Shown here in pieces: positions 18,472-25,844 of a stretch of DNA of 64,000 bases. Both the position numbers and the translations under genes were made by a program. The number at the start of each line of letters is the position of its first letter. Position 1 is the stretch's first letter. Below the pieces are notes generated by a model that was given only the letters and a program-made list of their open reading frames with translations, did no database searches and was not told the DNA's origin. Origin of the DNA: Chryseobacterium pennae (GTDB lineage Bacteria > Bacteroidota > Bacteroidia > Flavobacteriales > Weeksellaceae); NCBI RefSeq assembly GCF_003385515.1, contig NZ_QNVT01000010.1, positions 1-64,000 on the forward strand, written 5' to 3'.

Positions 18472-18915
18472 ATGTTTTATAAGTTCTCTTTAAATGATTC
18501 TTTTCTTGTTATTGAAAATACCTTTCTTTCGGAAAAAATAGATATCAACTCAATTGATGATATTGTCATTTCTAATGAATTTCCTGCCAAAAAGTATTCT
18601 TTATATATGTTTTTCACCAAGCCAATACAATATGAACCGAAGAAAGGATGGCTGAATAAAATGATCTTTTTAATCTCTAATAACAATAGTAATCCCTATG
18701 AAATCAAGAGAACCTATTATGATCATGAAATTGAACCCCTGCTTATATTGATAAAAAAAGGAGTGCCGGATGCCGATCTTCCAGAACTGAAAAATAGCTT
18801 GTTTTGGAGAACAGATGACGGAATAAATGTATTTTCCAAAATGAAAGTGATGTACAGTAGAGAAAAACGTTCTTTGACCGATATCTTTAAAAAACATGGA
18901 ATGATGATGGAGTAA
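18472..18915 (+). CDS. Hypothetical cytosolic protein
   Basis: 147 residues without signal peptide or membrane segment. Alternating hydrophobic beta-strand patterns in the first half (FYKFSLNDSFLVIENTFLS, IDDIVISNEF, MIFLISNNNSNPYEIK) recall a PH-like fold, but no family was recognised. The C-terminus is basic and helical. It is 28 nt after the membrane protein and may be cotranscribed with it. Confidence 0.5.
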   Translation: MFYKFSLNDSFLVIENTFLSEKIDINSIDDIVISNEFPAKKYSLYMFFTKPIQYEPKKGWLNKMIFLISNNNSNPYEIKRTYYDHEIEPLLILIKKGVPDADLPELKNSLFWRTDDGINVFSKMKVMYSREKRSLTDIFKKHGMMME

Positions 18916-18932
18916 GTAATTGGGCTTATTCT

Positions 18933-19037
18933 ATGAATACGGAAAATTTGTTACCTCCGGAACAAAATGAATTTACAGAGTATATCTTAAATATTATATC
19001 CATGTATTATTCAGAAGACAGGACTGTTTATAGTTAA
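18933..19037 (+). CDS. Possible 34-residue ORF or gene remnant
   Basis: ATG at 18933 opens a 34-codon frame (MNTENLLPPEQNEFTEYILN...) ending at TAA 19035-19037, 17 nt after the previous gene. It is acidic and protein-like, but its stop lies inside the palindrome that also holds the MFS gene's stop. It may be a tiny gene, a remnant or chance. Confidence 0.2.
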   Translation: MNTENLLPPEQNEFTEYILNIISMYYSEDRTVYS

Positions 19038-19043
19038 ACAGTC
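19022..19043. terminator. Palindrome between convergent genes
   Basis: GACTGTTTA, loop TAGT, TAAACAGTC: a perfect 9-bp stem that contains the MFS stop codon. No T tract follows on the minus strand, so it may mainly terminate plus-strand transcription or act weakly in both directions. Confidence 0.5.
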
Positions 19044-20182
19044 TTATCTTTTGAATGAAATACCAGCAAAGTCAGGACCCCAATTCCTGAAAAAATTAAA
19101 CATGAGATCCCCAGATTCTGAATAAATCCTATAGTTGCCAATCCGGTTCCTATCAGTATATAGTAAATGAGACCCAACAAAGCTCCGGCACTTCCTGTTT
19201 CGTTTTTATAATGAATCAATGCAGTGCTCAGAATATTAGGAATAGCCATGCTGAAGGCCATGACGATAAAGAAGTAAGGGATCAGAAAATAAATTCCATA
19301 ACCGATTAGCATCCACACAAAAACAGAAGCTATAAATGCACCTATTACACTTGAAGTCACTAAAATCTTAGGTGTAATATTCTTTAAAAGCAGAAATCTG
19401 TTAAGTTTAGCTCCTGCAAAAGTTCCGGCAGCCAGTATAATGCTGCTGTATCCGAAAATATAAGATGAATATTGCTGTTGCTTGAAAATAAAAGGAGCCA
19501 GTGAATAATAAGAAAATAAGAGCACATTAAAGCTCATGATCAATAAACAGCATCTGATGATTTCCCAGTCTTTTAGCATTCGTTTTAATAAACCGGTCAG
19601 TATTTGGAAGTTGATTTCTTTTACCGAATGATGAGTTTCAGAAATGTTTCTCCTGGAAAGAATATAAAATACAGCTGCCAGCAGATACAAAGTAATAAAA
19701 ACTCCCTGGTGACCTGTTAAAGATGCCAGTACTGAGCCGGTAGTCATGCCAATGACCGGACTGATGGATAAGCCAATTCCGATCCATGAAAAGACCTTGC
19801 TGATATGGTCTTTGTCATAAGTGTCACGCAAAATAGTCTGGGTGACAATGGATCCTACGGCAATTCCAAAAGCCGAAATAATTCTGGTAGCAATCAAAAC
19901 CATGAAACTAGGAGCGAAAACCGCCGCAAAAGTTCCGATTCCATACGTAATCAACCCATATTCCAGAGACTTCTTTCTTCCGATTCTGTCACATTGTATA
20001 CCCCAAAATGCTACGCCTAGAGCGAAAGCAATAAAATACATACTTATCGTTAAAGTAGCAGATTCTTCATTTACCCCAAATTTTTCCTGAACCATTGGCA
20101 AAACAGGACTGTAAATGGTTTCCACAAACTGAGGAAGCATTACAAGTAACGTCAACAGCCAAAGAGGATTTGTCTTTTTCAT
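19034..20182 (-). CDS. MFS multidrug-type transporter (Bcr/CflA-like)
   Basis: A 12-helix major facilitator of 382 residues, most like the DHA1 Bcr/CflA drug-efflux group. The A-type motif appears as GIQCDRIGRKKSL between helices 2 and 3. The longest ORF starts at a TTG (20194), but that TTG sits in CCTTTG, a likely -10 region, so ATG 20182 (MKKTNPLW) is chosen. It is divergent from the AraC-family gene, which suggests local control. Substrate unknown. Confidence 0.85.
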   Translation of the reverse strand: MKKTNPLWLLTLLVMLPQFVETIYSPVLPMVQEKFGVNEESATLTISMYFIAFALGVAFWGIQCDRIGRKKSLEYGLITYGIGTFAAVFAPSFMVLIATRIISAFGIAVGSIVTQTILRDTYDKDHISKVFSWIGIGLSISPVIGMTTGSVLASLTGHQGVFITLYLLAAVFYILSRRNISETHHSVKEINFQILTGLLKRMLKDWEIIRCCLLIMSFNVLLFSYYSLAPFIFKQQQYSSYIFGYSSIILAAGTFAGAKLNRFLLLKNITPKILVTSSVIGAFIASVFVWMLIGYGIYFLIPYFFIVMAFSMAIPNILSTALIHYKNETGSAGALLGLIYYILIGTGLATIGFIQNLGISCLIFSGIGVLTLLVFHSKDKTV

Positions 20183-20191
20183 TTTTTTCTG

Positions 20192-20199
20192 CAAAGGTT
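20192..20199 (-). promoter_or_regulatory. -10-like box of the MFS gene
   Basis: On the minus strand AACCTTTG differs from TAnnTTTG in the first base. It lies 10 nt upstream of ATG 20182 in a 75-nt divergent spacer. Confidence 0.4.
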
Positions 20200-20257
20200 T
20201 GAAAAAATAAGAGTATATTTATAATGATATAAAAACAAAAAACATCAAAAATAAGAC

Positions 20258-21040
20258 ATGGCGATATTAAAACAGAATGATGAGTTTAATGCAGATGCTC
20301 TTAAAGAAAAAATTATTGGAATAGCCTCCGATATGGTTATGCATGATTCCGGATTTCATGACCATAAATTCAAGGCGCAATTGCTGTATGCACCTTCCGG
20401 TTGTATGACGGTAACTACTTCTGACAGACAGTTTGTACTACCGCCATTCAGAATGTTGTGGATACCAGCTAACGAGATTCACCGGGTGAATTTCAGGAAT
20501 ATTGTAGCCTACAGATCTGTTTATTTTGACAATGAATATGCTGAAAAATACATGGACTCAAGCCTTAAGGTTTTGCATGTCAACTCTTTATTGAAAGAAA
20601 TTATCGAAAGAATCTGCTTCTGGGAATGGACTGCTTTGAATACTGCTCAAAAGAGTCTTTTAAACGTTTTCTGGGACGAAATAAAACAAGCTCCTGAAGA
20701 AAAATTGAAACTTAGAATGCCCACTGATAGACGTTTTAAGAGGATTGTGGAAGAGTGGACAATCCGAACTTCCATACCTCCCATGCTGAAAAATCTGGCA
20801 GAAAAAACCGGAGCTGTTGAAAAAACGATTACCCGAATTTTCAAAAAGGAAACGGGTCTTTCTTATCAGGAATGGAGGCAGCAATGGCGTCTTCAGCGGT
20901 CAATAGAACTTTTGGTAGATGGAAACTCAATAGGAGAGGTGTCCCATATCTTAGATTTCTCCTCAGACAGTGCCTTTATTGAATTTTTTAAAAAACATAC
21001 CGGATCTACACCACTACAATATCTCATGAAAAACGAATAA
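20258..21040 (+). CDS. AraC-family transcriptional regulator
   Basis: 260 residues: an N-terminal cupin-like sensor part (GFHDHKFKAQLLYAPSG...LPPFRMLWIPANEIH) and a C-terminal pair of helix-turn-helix motifs (LKNLAEKTGAVEKTITRIFK and IGEVSHILDFSSDSAF) ending in the typical TGSTPLQYL. It is divergent from the MFS transporter and probably its regulator; the effector is unknown. The 75-nt spacer should hold the operator. Confidence 0.9.
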   Translation: MAILKQNDEFNADALKEKIIGIASDMVMHDSGFHDHKFKAQLLYAPSGCMTVTTSDRQFVLPPFRMLWIPANEIHRVNFRNIVAYRSVYFDNEYAEKYMDSSLKVLHVNSLLKEIIERICFWEWTALNTAQKSLLNVFWDEIKQAPEEKLKLRMPTDRRFKRIVEEWTIRTSIPPMLKNLAEKTGAVEKTITRIFKKETGLSYQEWRQQWRLQRSIELLVDGNSIGEVSHILDFSSDSAFIEFFKKHTGSTPLQYLMKNE

Positions 21041-21084
21041 ATCTGCAAATTATTCCCAATATCCCAATTGAAGACGTAATCATT

Positions 21085-21134
21085 CTCCTCCGCTGGAGGG
21101 GTGTCAAAAATTCTTTGAATTTTTGACGGGGTGG
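21085..21134 (+). repeat. Dispersed 'CTCC...GGAGGGGTG...GACGGGGTGG' repeat
   Basis: Contains a perfect 10-bp inverted repeat TCAAAAATTC-TTT-GAATTTTTGA flanked by GGAGGGGTG and CGGGGTGG. A second copy lies at 35669-35718. From memory this element is frequent in Chryseobacterium intergenic DNA. Confidence 0.6.
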
Positions 21135-21228
21135 TTAACTTATTGCCTTCATCCCATTTCTTACCCTATGCAAAGTCCTCTGAGAAATAATTTCCATAAA
21201 ATTGTATACACCAACCAAAATAGATAAT

Positions 21229-21672
21229 ATGGAAAATTACACCAATACAATAGAAGTAAAATCTACTGCAGATAAAGCATACGAAGCTTTAACTCATCAG
21301 GTTCCGCTTTGGTGGACTGAAATGTTTGAGGGATCTTCCGTACAAACAGGAGATGTATTCACGATAAGATTTGGAGCTGCTATTCACAAAACGATGCGGG
21401 TGAAGGAATCAATCCCCAAATCAAAGATGATCTGGTATGTTGAAGATTCACTCATTGCTCTTCCTGAATTAAAGAACCAGACAGAATGGATTGGAACAGG
21501 AATCGTTTGGGAAATAACACAAATAGAAGAAAATACTCGGATAACAGTTATACATATCGGCTTGAGCCCGGAAATTGAATGTTACGATATATGCTCCAAT
21601 GGCTGGATACAATTTCTGGCCAGTCTGAAACTCTTCCTGGAAACCGGAAAAGGGACTCCATACAAAGAATAA
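21229..21672 (+). CDS. SRPBCC (AHSA1/START-like) domain protein
   Basis: 147 residues with the helix-grip fold pattern: NTIEVKSTADKAYEALT at the start, the WWTEMFEG and FTIRFG strands, and a long C-terminal helix (WIQFLASLKLFLETG). The family binds small hydrophobic ligands or acts in stress responses. ATG 21229 is preferred to the upstream TTG at 21202 because the domain begins there. Confidence 0.78.
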   Translation: MENYTNTIEVKSTADKAYEALTHQVPLWWTEMFEGSSVQTGDVFTIRFGAAIHKTMRVKESIPKSKMIWYVEDSLIALPELKNQTEWIGTGIVWEITQIEENTRITVIHIGLSPEIECYDICSNGWIQFLASLKLFLETGKGTPYKE

Positions 21673-22130
21673 TGAGTATTCAAAAATGATAATAAGCCAT
21701 ACTTTGAACACTTAGGATACAAAACTCCATATATAGAATATTACTGATTACTCATGTCATTAACCACAGATGACATAAATTTTCACAGATGTTTGAGAAT
21801 AGAAGTAAACTGGTTCTTTAATTGACCTAGGAATTAGGAGCGTTAAGAAAATTTGAATGTAATCCGTTAAGAAATTTCCACTGTCTGAGCATGGTCTTCA
21901 ATTTTGAATCAAAGCAGTATCAACTGATCCATGCGAGTTTGGAAATTTTAGGAGTACATTTGAATTTTTAGCGGATAATTCCAGTCTTGAACTTTTGTAT
22001 ACTTTTGTTTCAATACAAAAGTATAAGTGAGATAAAAAGAAAAATATTGTACATTAAAGGTATGACAAAACTTGTAGGAAATACAAAACCTATATATAGA
22101 ATATTGCTCCTTACAGATTACCCAAAAAAA
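21673..22130. repeat. Gene-free region with a dispersed element between direct repeats
   Basis: No real gene is supported; a 106-codon frame at 21987-22307 runs through the rplS terminator and gene. The region holds a 'TTAACCACAGA' type repeat (about 21760) and an element of roughly 150 nt (about 21880-22030), with TTTTTAGCGGATAATTCC and the palindrome at 21999-22024. A direct repeat flanks it: CATATATAGAATATT within 21711-21751 and CTATATATAGAATATT within 22071-22121. Confidence 0.5.
21999..22024. repeat. Palindrome ATACTTTTGT-N6-ACAAAAGTAT
   Basis: Perfect 10-bp inverted repeat with loop TTCAAT; an extra ACTTTTGTAT copy lies immediately upstream. Confidence 0.6.
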
Positions 22131-22158
22131 AGAAGCCGTTTACATGTAAACAGCTTCT
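22131..22158 (-). terminator. Terminator of rplS
   Basis: On the minus strand AGAAGCTGTTTAC pairs with GTAAACGGCTTCT (one G-T pair), followed by a T tract. Confidence 0.85.
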
Positions 22159-22181
22159 TTTTGCATTTATTGTTGTCTGAA

Positions 22182-22538
22182 TTATTTCTTCTTGTAAGCA
22201 GCGTCTTTAATTCTCGCTTTTTTACCTCTAAGATCTCTGAAGTAATAGATTCTAGCTCTTCTAACTCTACCTCTTCTGTCAACCTCGATTTTTTGAAGTG
22301 CAGGTAAGTTGATAGGGAATACTCTTTCTACACCTACATCACCAGACATTTTTCTGATCGTGAAAGTTTTTGTAGAACCAGTACCTCTTAATTGGATAAC
22401 TGTTCCTTTGAAGAACTGAGTTCTAGTCTTTTGTCCTTCTTTAATTTCGTAATACACAGTAATTGTATCACCTGCTTTGAATTCAGGGAATTCTTTTTTC
22501 GCAATGTACTTGTCTTGAACGTACTTTAATAAATCCAT
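22182..22538 (-). CDS. rplS: 50S ribosomal protein L19
   Basis: 118 residues, normal length. The hallmark stretch GDTITVYYEIKEGQKTR and the basic end GRVRRARIYYFRDLRGKKAR, which contacts rRNA at the subunit interface, are clear. It stands alone here, with its own promoter and terminator, and not next to trmD as in many bacteria. Confidence 0.96.
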   Translation of the reverse strand: MDLLKYVQDKYIAKKEFPEFKAGDTITVYYEIKEGQKTRTQFFKGTVIQLRGTGSTKTFTIRKMSGDVGVERVFPINLPALQKIEVDRRGRVRRARIYYFRDLRGKKARIKDAAYKKK

Positions 22539-22607
22539 TATTAATAAAATAAAATGTTAAAGCTAAGCAACTTACACGCTTATCGTCAGAGGTTGAATAA
22601 CAGGTTG

Positions 22608-22639
22608 CAAATGTACAAAATAGTTTTTGAATACACCAA
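22608..22639 (-). promoter_or_regulatory. Promoter of rplS
   Basis: On the minus strand TTG (22637-22639), 21-nt spacer, then TACATTTG (22608-22615), an exact TAnnTTTG box, followed by CAACC. The leader is about 65 nt. Confidence 0.72.
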
Positions 22640-22837
22640 ATATTTAATGTGCTAAAAACTATAATTTTTTCATTCAGGTTTTGACGAAAAATTAACAGAT
22701 TCTTTAAGATTCCATCAGATTGAGTTTATACTGGAATTATACTTTTGCCCAAAGTAAAAATTCAATAAACGTTTTTCACTTATTTTTGAATTAATTATTT
22801 GTTACTTTGTGTTTAACTACTTAAAATTTAATTATAT

Positions 22838-25585
22838 ATGAAACATTATTTCTTCTTTTTTTGTTTCGCGGTCCAGATGGCATTCGGGCAGGTTTTGTTC
22901 CCATATCTGCAAAACCCGACTCAGAGTTCCATGATCGTCAATTGGAAGACAGCTTCCGATAACGAAACTACCGTAATCTACGGTGATTCCCCAACCAATC
23001 TGAATGTGACGGTAACCGGTACTACAAACATCTTTTCAGATACAGGATACAACAACAACTACTATTATCACACGGCAAAAATTGGCAACCTGCAGCCGAA
23101 TACCAAATACTATTATAAGATAAAGACCGGAACTAATGAATCTGCTGTATATAATTTCAGAACGCTTCCTTTACCGGGACAGCCTGTAACAGCCAATGGA
23201 AAGATCCGTTTCCTGATCATGGGAGATAACCAGATCAAAGCAGAACCGAGATATGACAGTCTTACTTTGAATGCTTTTAAAAAATTAAAAGAAAAATTCG
23301 GAGCGACCTCAGATCCATCGGATAATATTGCCCTTACTTTCATGGTTGGAGACCAGGTGGATGTAGGAACATTGGACCATTATGAGAATGTTCACTTCAA
23401 AAAGAACATCAAATTATCACCTTACCTGCCCATCCAGACCACTGTAGGAAACCATGAGACGTATGGAACTCTTGGAATGAATTCTTACTATGCACATTTC
23501 TATATCGATGAGATTAAGTATAAAGGAATAACTTCAGGAAATGAGAATTATTATGCTCAGCAGGCAGGTAATGTACTTTTTATCAGCTTAAGTTCTGAGC
23601 ATACAGGGGCTGCTCAGCAGACCTGGCTGCAACAGGTTTTAAACGAAGCCAATAATGATTCTACAGTAGACTGGATCATCTCATTAAGCCACAGACCTTA
23701 TCAGGCTGAACAATATGTAGGGGATATTTCCACTTGGGTAAGAAACAATGCAGTTCCACTTTTGGTAACGTCTAACAAATACCTGATGCACGTTGGAGCC
23801 CACCATCACTTGTACCACAGGGGACAGTTGAAAAACACGCCGAATTACCAGATTATTTCAGGAGGAACAGCCTGGGATCAGTATTGGGGAATGTCTAATG
23901 AACAGGATTTTGACGATGTTCAGAAAACCCTTACAGATTGGACCTATCAGATCGTTGAAGTAGATATTCCAACCGGAAAAGTAGATATAGAATGTTACTC
24001 TATTGGTGGAAAATATACCAAGAAAAATAATGAACTGGTGGATTCATTCCACAGGTATAAAAATCAGCCAAAGCCTGCAAAACCATCTATTACCAATACA
24101 TTTTCAGGTCCAACCACGTTGCCTTTAACATTGGATGGGAGTGCTTTCTCCTCATCTAATGGAGAACTTTTAAATACAACGCAGTTTCTGATCAGTAAAG
24201 CAGCCGATTTTTCTGTGATTGAAAAGGAATTCTACCGCGATTTTGAAAACTGGTTCGGAAAAGATGGAAACGGAAATCCGGATAAAGCCAAGAATTTAAA
24301 TGAAGGCGTAGATATTACCAAGGCAAGTTTAGCCGCAAACTCAATTCCGAACGGAATTTATTACGTGAAAATCCGCTATAGAGACAGAAACCTGGAGTGG
24401 AGCGACTGGAGTGAGGTAAAGCAGTTTGAAATTACAGGAAGCGTGGTTTCAAACCCTACCTTTACTTTAGATAAAACGGAATATACCCCAAATGAACCTA
24501 TTGTTGCTACTTATACAGGAGGTCCTGGAAATCAGCAGGATTGGGTAGGTATCTATAAAAAAGGACAGACACCAGGAGGTTCTACCACTTCACAGACCTA
24601 CGTTTACACGAACGGACAAACCGCTGGAACAGCTACTTTCAATAATGGTTTGCCTAATAAAGGTCAGTATTTTGCAGGGTTTTTTGCCAACAACGGATAT
24701 ACAGATATTACTTCAAGAAAAAGTTTCTATGTAGGTCCGAAAGTACAATTACAGGCTACAGCAGATACCTATCCGGTGGGTGGAACAGTAACGATCAACT
24801 TTACGAATGCTCCGAGCCTTCAAAAAGACTGGATCGGAATTTATAAAATGGGACAGACTCCGGGAACAACTACTTCCATAAAATGGAGTTATGTAACTAC
24901 AGCATCGGGAACTCTTAATTTTACAGGTCTTCCAAAAGGATATTATTATGCTCAGTACTTACTGGAAGATGGCTATAACGGAATTGGAGAAAAAGTATTC
25001 TTTAAAGTAGGGGATATCGCTACTGAGTTATGGATCAACAAACCTGTATATTCATTGGGAGAGAACATCACTGCTTCATGGACAGATTCTCCGGGAATTA
25101 TTAAAGACTGGTTAGGAATCTATCCTCAGAACATTCAGACACCTGATGATAACTTTGTTTCATATACTTATTTTGATGGAGTAACACAAGGAACCAAAGC
25201 GATTACAGGAAATGTAAATGGCGTACCAACTACCCCAGGAAACTATTATATGGTGATGTTTACCAACGATTCTTATACTGAAGTTTCAAACAGAGTACAG
25301 TTTCAGGTAAGCTCAGGGTCTTTAGGAGTGGAAGAGGCGAAAAGTACAGAGAAAAACGTTACCCTCTATCCGAACCCTACAAAACCGGGTGAACCCACCT
25401 TTATTAAGAGTGATTATCCAATCGAAAAAATAGAACTGGTATCAGCAGCAGGAGAATTATTATATGAATCAAAAAATATTCATAACCAACGGTTCTCTTT
25501 AGTGAATGAAAGCCTTCCGAAAGGATTGTATTTTGTAAAAGTTCACGCAAGAAAACTATTTACTTTAAAACTGATTATCCAATAA
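22838..25585 (+). CDS. Secreted metallophosphoesterase (purple acid phosphatase-like) with repeat domains, T9SS cargo
   Basis: 915 residues. Signal peptide (1-17), an N-terminal fibronectin/purple-acid-phosphatase-type domain (about 20-115), then a calcineurin-like phosphoesterase core with GDNQ, GDQVD, GNHE, LSHRPY and HVGAHHHLYH (near residue 318) as metal ligands. After a linker come three homologous beta-domains about 95 residues apart, each marked by D-W-[VIL]-G-I-Y (near 568, 663 and 757), recalling SKICH-like modules. A T9SS sorting domain (VTLYPNPTKPG to KLIIQ) ends the protein. It likely acts at the cell surface in phosphate release; the role of the repeats is unknown. Confidence 0.85.
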   Translation: MKHYFFFFCFAVQMAFGQVLFPYLQNPTQSSMIVNWKTASDNETTVIYGDSPTNLNVTVTGTTNIFSDTGYNNNYYYHTAKIGNLQPNTKYYYKIKTGTNESAVYNFRTLPLPGQPVTANGKIRFLIMGDNQIKAEPRYDSLTLNAFKKLKEKFGATSDPSDNIALTFMVGDQVDVGTLDHYENVHFKKNIKLSPYLPIQTTVGNHETYGTLGMNSYYAHFYIDEIKYKGITSGNENYYAQQAGNVLFISLSSEHTGAAQQTWLQQVLNEANNDSTVDWIISLSHRPYQAEQYVGDISTWVRNNAVPLLVTSNKYLMHVGAHHHLYHRGQLKNTPNYQIISGGTAWDQYWGMSNEQDFDDVQKTLTDWTYQIVEVDIPTGKVDIECYSIGGKYTKKNNELVDSFHRYKNQPKPAKPSITNTFSGPTTLPLTLDGSAFSSSNGELLNTTQFLISKAADFSVIEKEFYRDFENWFGKDGNGNPDKAKNLNEGVDITKASLAANSIPNGIYYVKIRYRDRNLEWSDWSEVKQFEITGSVVSNPTFTLDKTEYTPNEPIVATYTGGPGNQQDWVGIYKKGQTPGGSTTSQTYVYTNGQTAGTATFNNGLPNKGQYFAGFFANNGYTDITSRKSFYVGPKVQLQATADTYPVGGTVTINFTNAPSLQKDWIGIYKMGQTPGTTTSIKWSYVTTASGTLNFTGLPKGYYYAQYLLEDGYNGIGEKVFFKVGDIATELWINKPVYSLGENITASWTDSPGIIKDWLGIYPQNIQTPDDNFVSYTYFDGVTQGTKAITGNVNGVPTTPGNYYMVMFTNDSYTEVSNRVQFQVSSGSLGVEEAKSTEKNVTLYPNPTKPGEPTFIKSDYPIEKIELVSAAGELLYESKNIHNQRFSLVNESLPKGLYFVKVHARKLFTLKLIIQ

Positions 25586-25609
25586 CAGAATAAAAATAAC
25601 CATGAAGTA

Positions 25610-25643
25610 AACAGGCTGTCAGAAATGATAGCCTGTTTTTTTT
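25610..25643 (+). terminator. Terminator after the phosphoesterase
   Basis: AACAGGCTGTC pairs with GATAGCCTGTT (one G-T pair), followed by T8. Confidence 0.88.
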
Positions 25644-25655
25644 CTTGTATTAAAT

Positions 25656-25680
25656 TTCCCACAGATTACACAGATTTAAA
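25656..25680 (+). repeat. Dispersed 'CCACAGATTACACAGATTT' repeat
   Basis: A short element resembling the one at about 21760 (TTAACCACAGATGACA) and known to me as a frequent Bacteroidetes intergenic repeat. Confidence 0.5.
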
Positions 25681-25715
25681 ATGTTACATTTAAAGCATAA
25701 AAGCTTTACGTTTGA

Positions 25716-25746
25716 GCCTTGTCAAGGTTTTAAAGCTTGACAAGGC
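25716..25746. repeat. Inverted repeat GCCTTGTCAAG / CTTGACAAGGC
   Basis: Perfect 11-bp arms (25716-25726 and 25736-25746) with a 9-nt loop, in gene-free DNA between two convergent terminators. Function unknown. Confidence 0.6.
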
Positions 25747-25782
25747 TGCACCATCTGCAAAATCTACATCATCTGCGAGAAC

Positions 25783-25822
25783 AAAATAAAAAAGCAGTTT
25801 CGAAAACTGAAACTGCTTTTTG
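25783..25822 (-). terminator. Terminator of the MORN-like repeat gene
   Basis: AAAGCAGTTTC, loop, GAAACTGCTTT, with an A-rich run on the plus strand to the left that reads as a T tract on the minus strand. Confidence 0.85.
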
Positions 25823-25844
25823 ATATTATCAAATGATCCTATTA

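Noticed and set aside
21987..22307. 106-codon plus-strand frame before rplS
   Set aside because: It crosses the rplS terminator hairpin and runs antisense into rplS; the sequence is not protein-like beyond a few residues.
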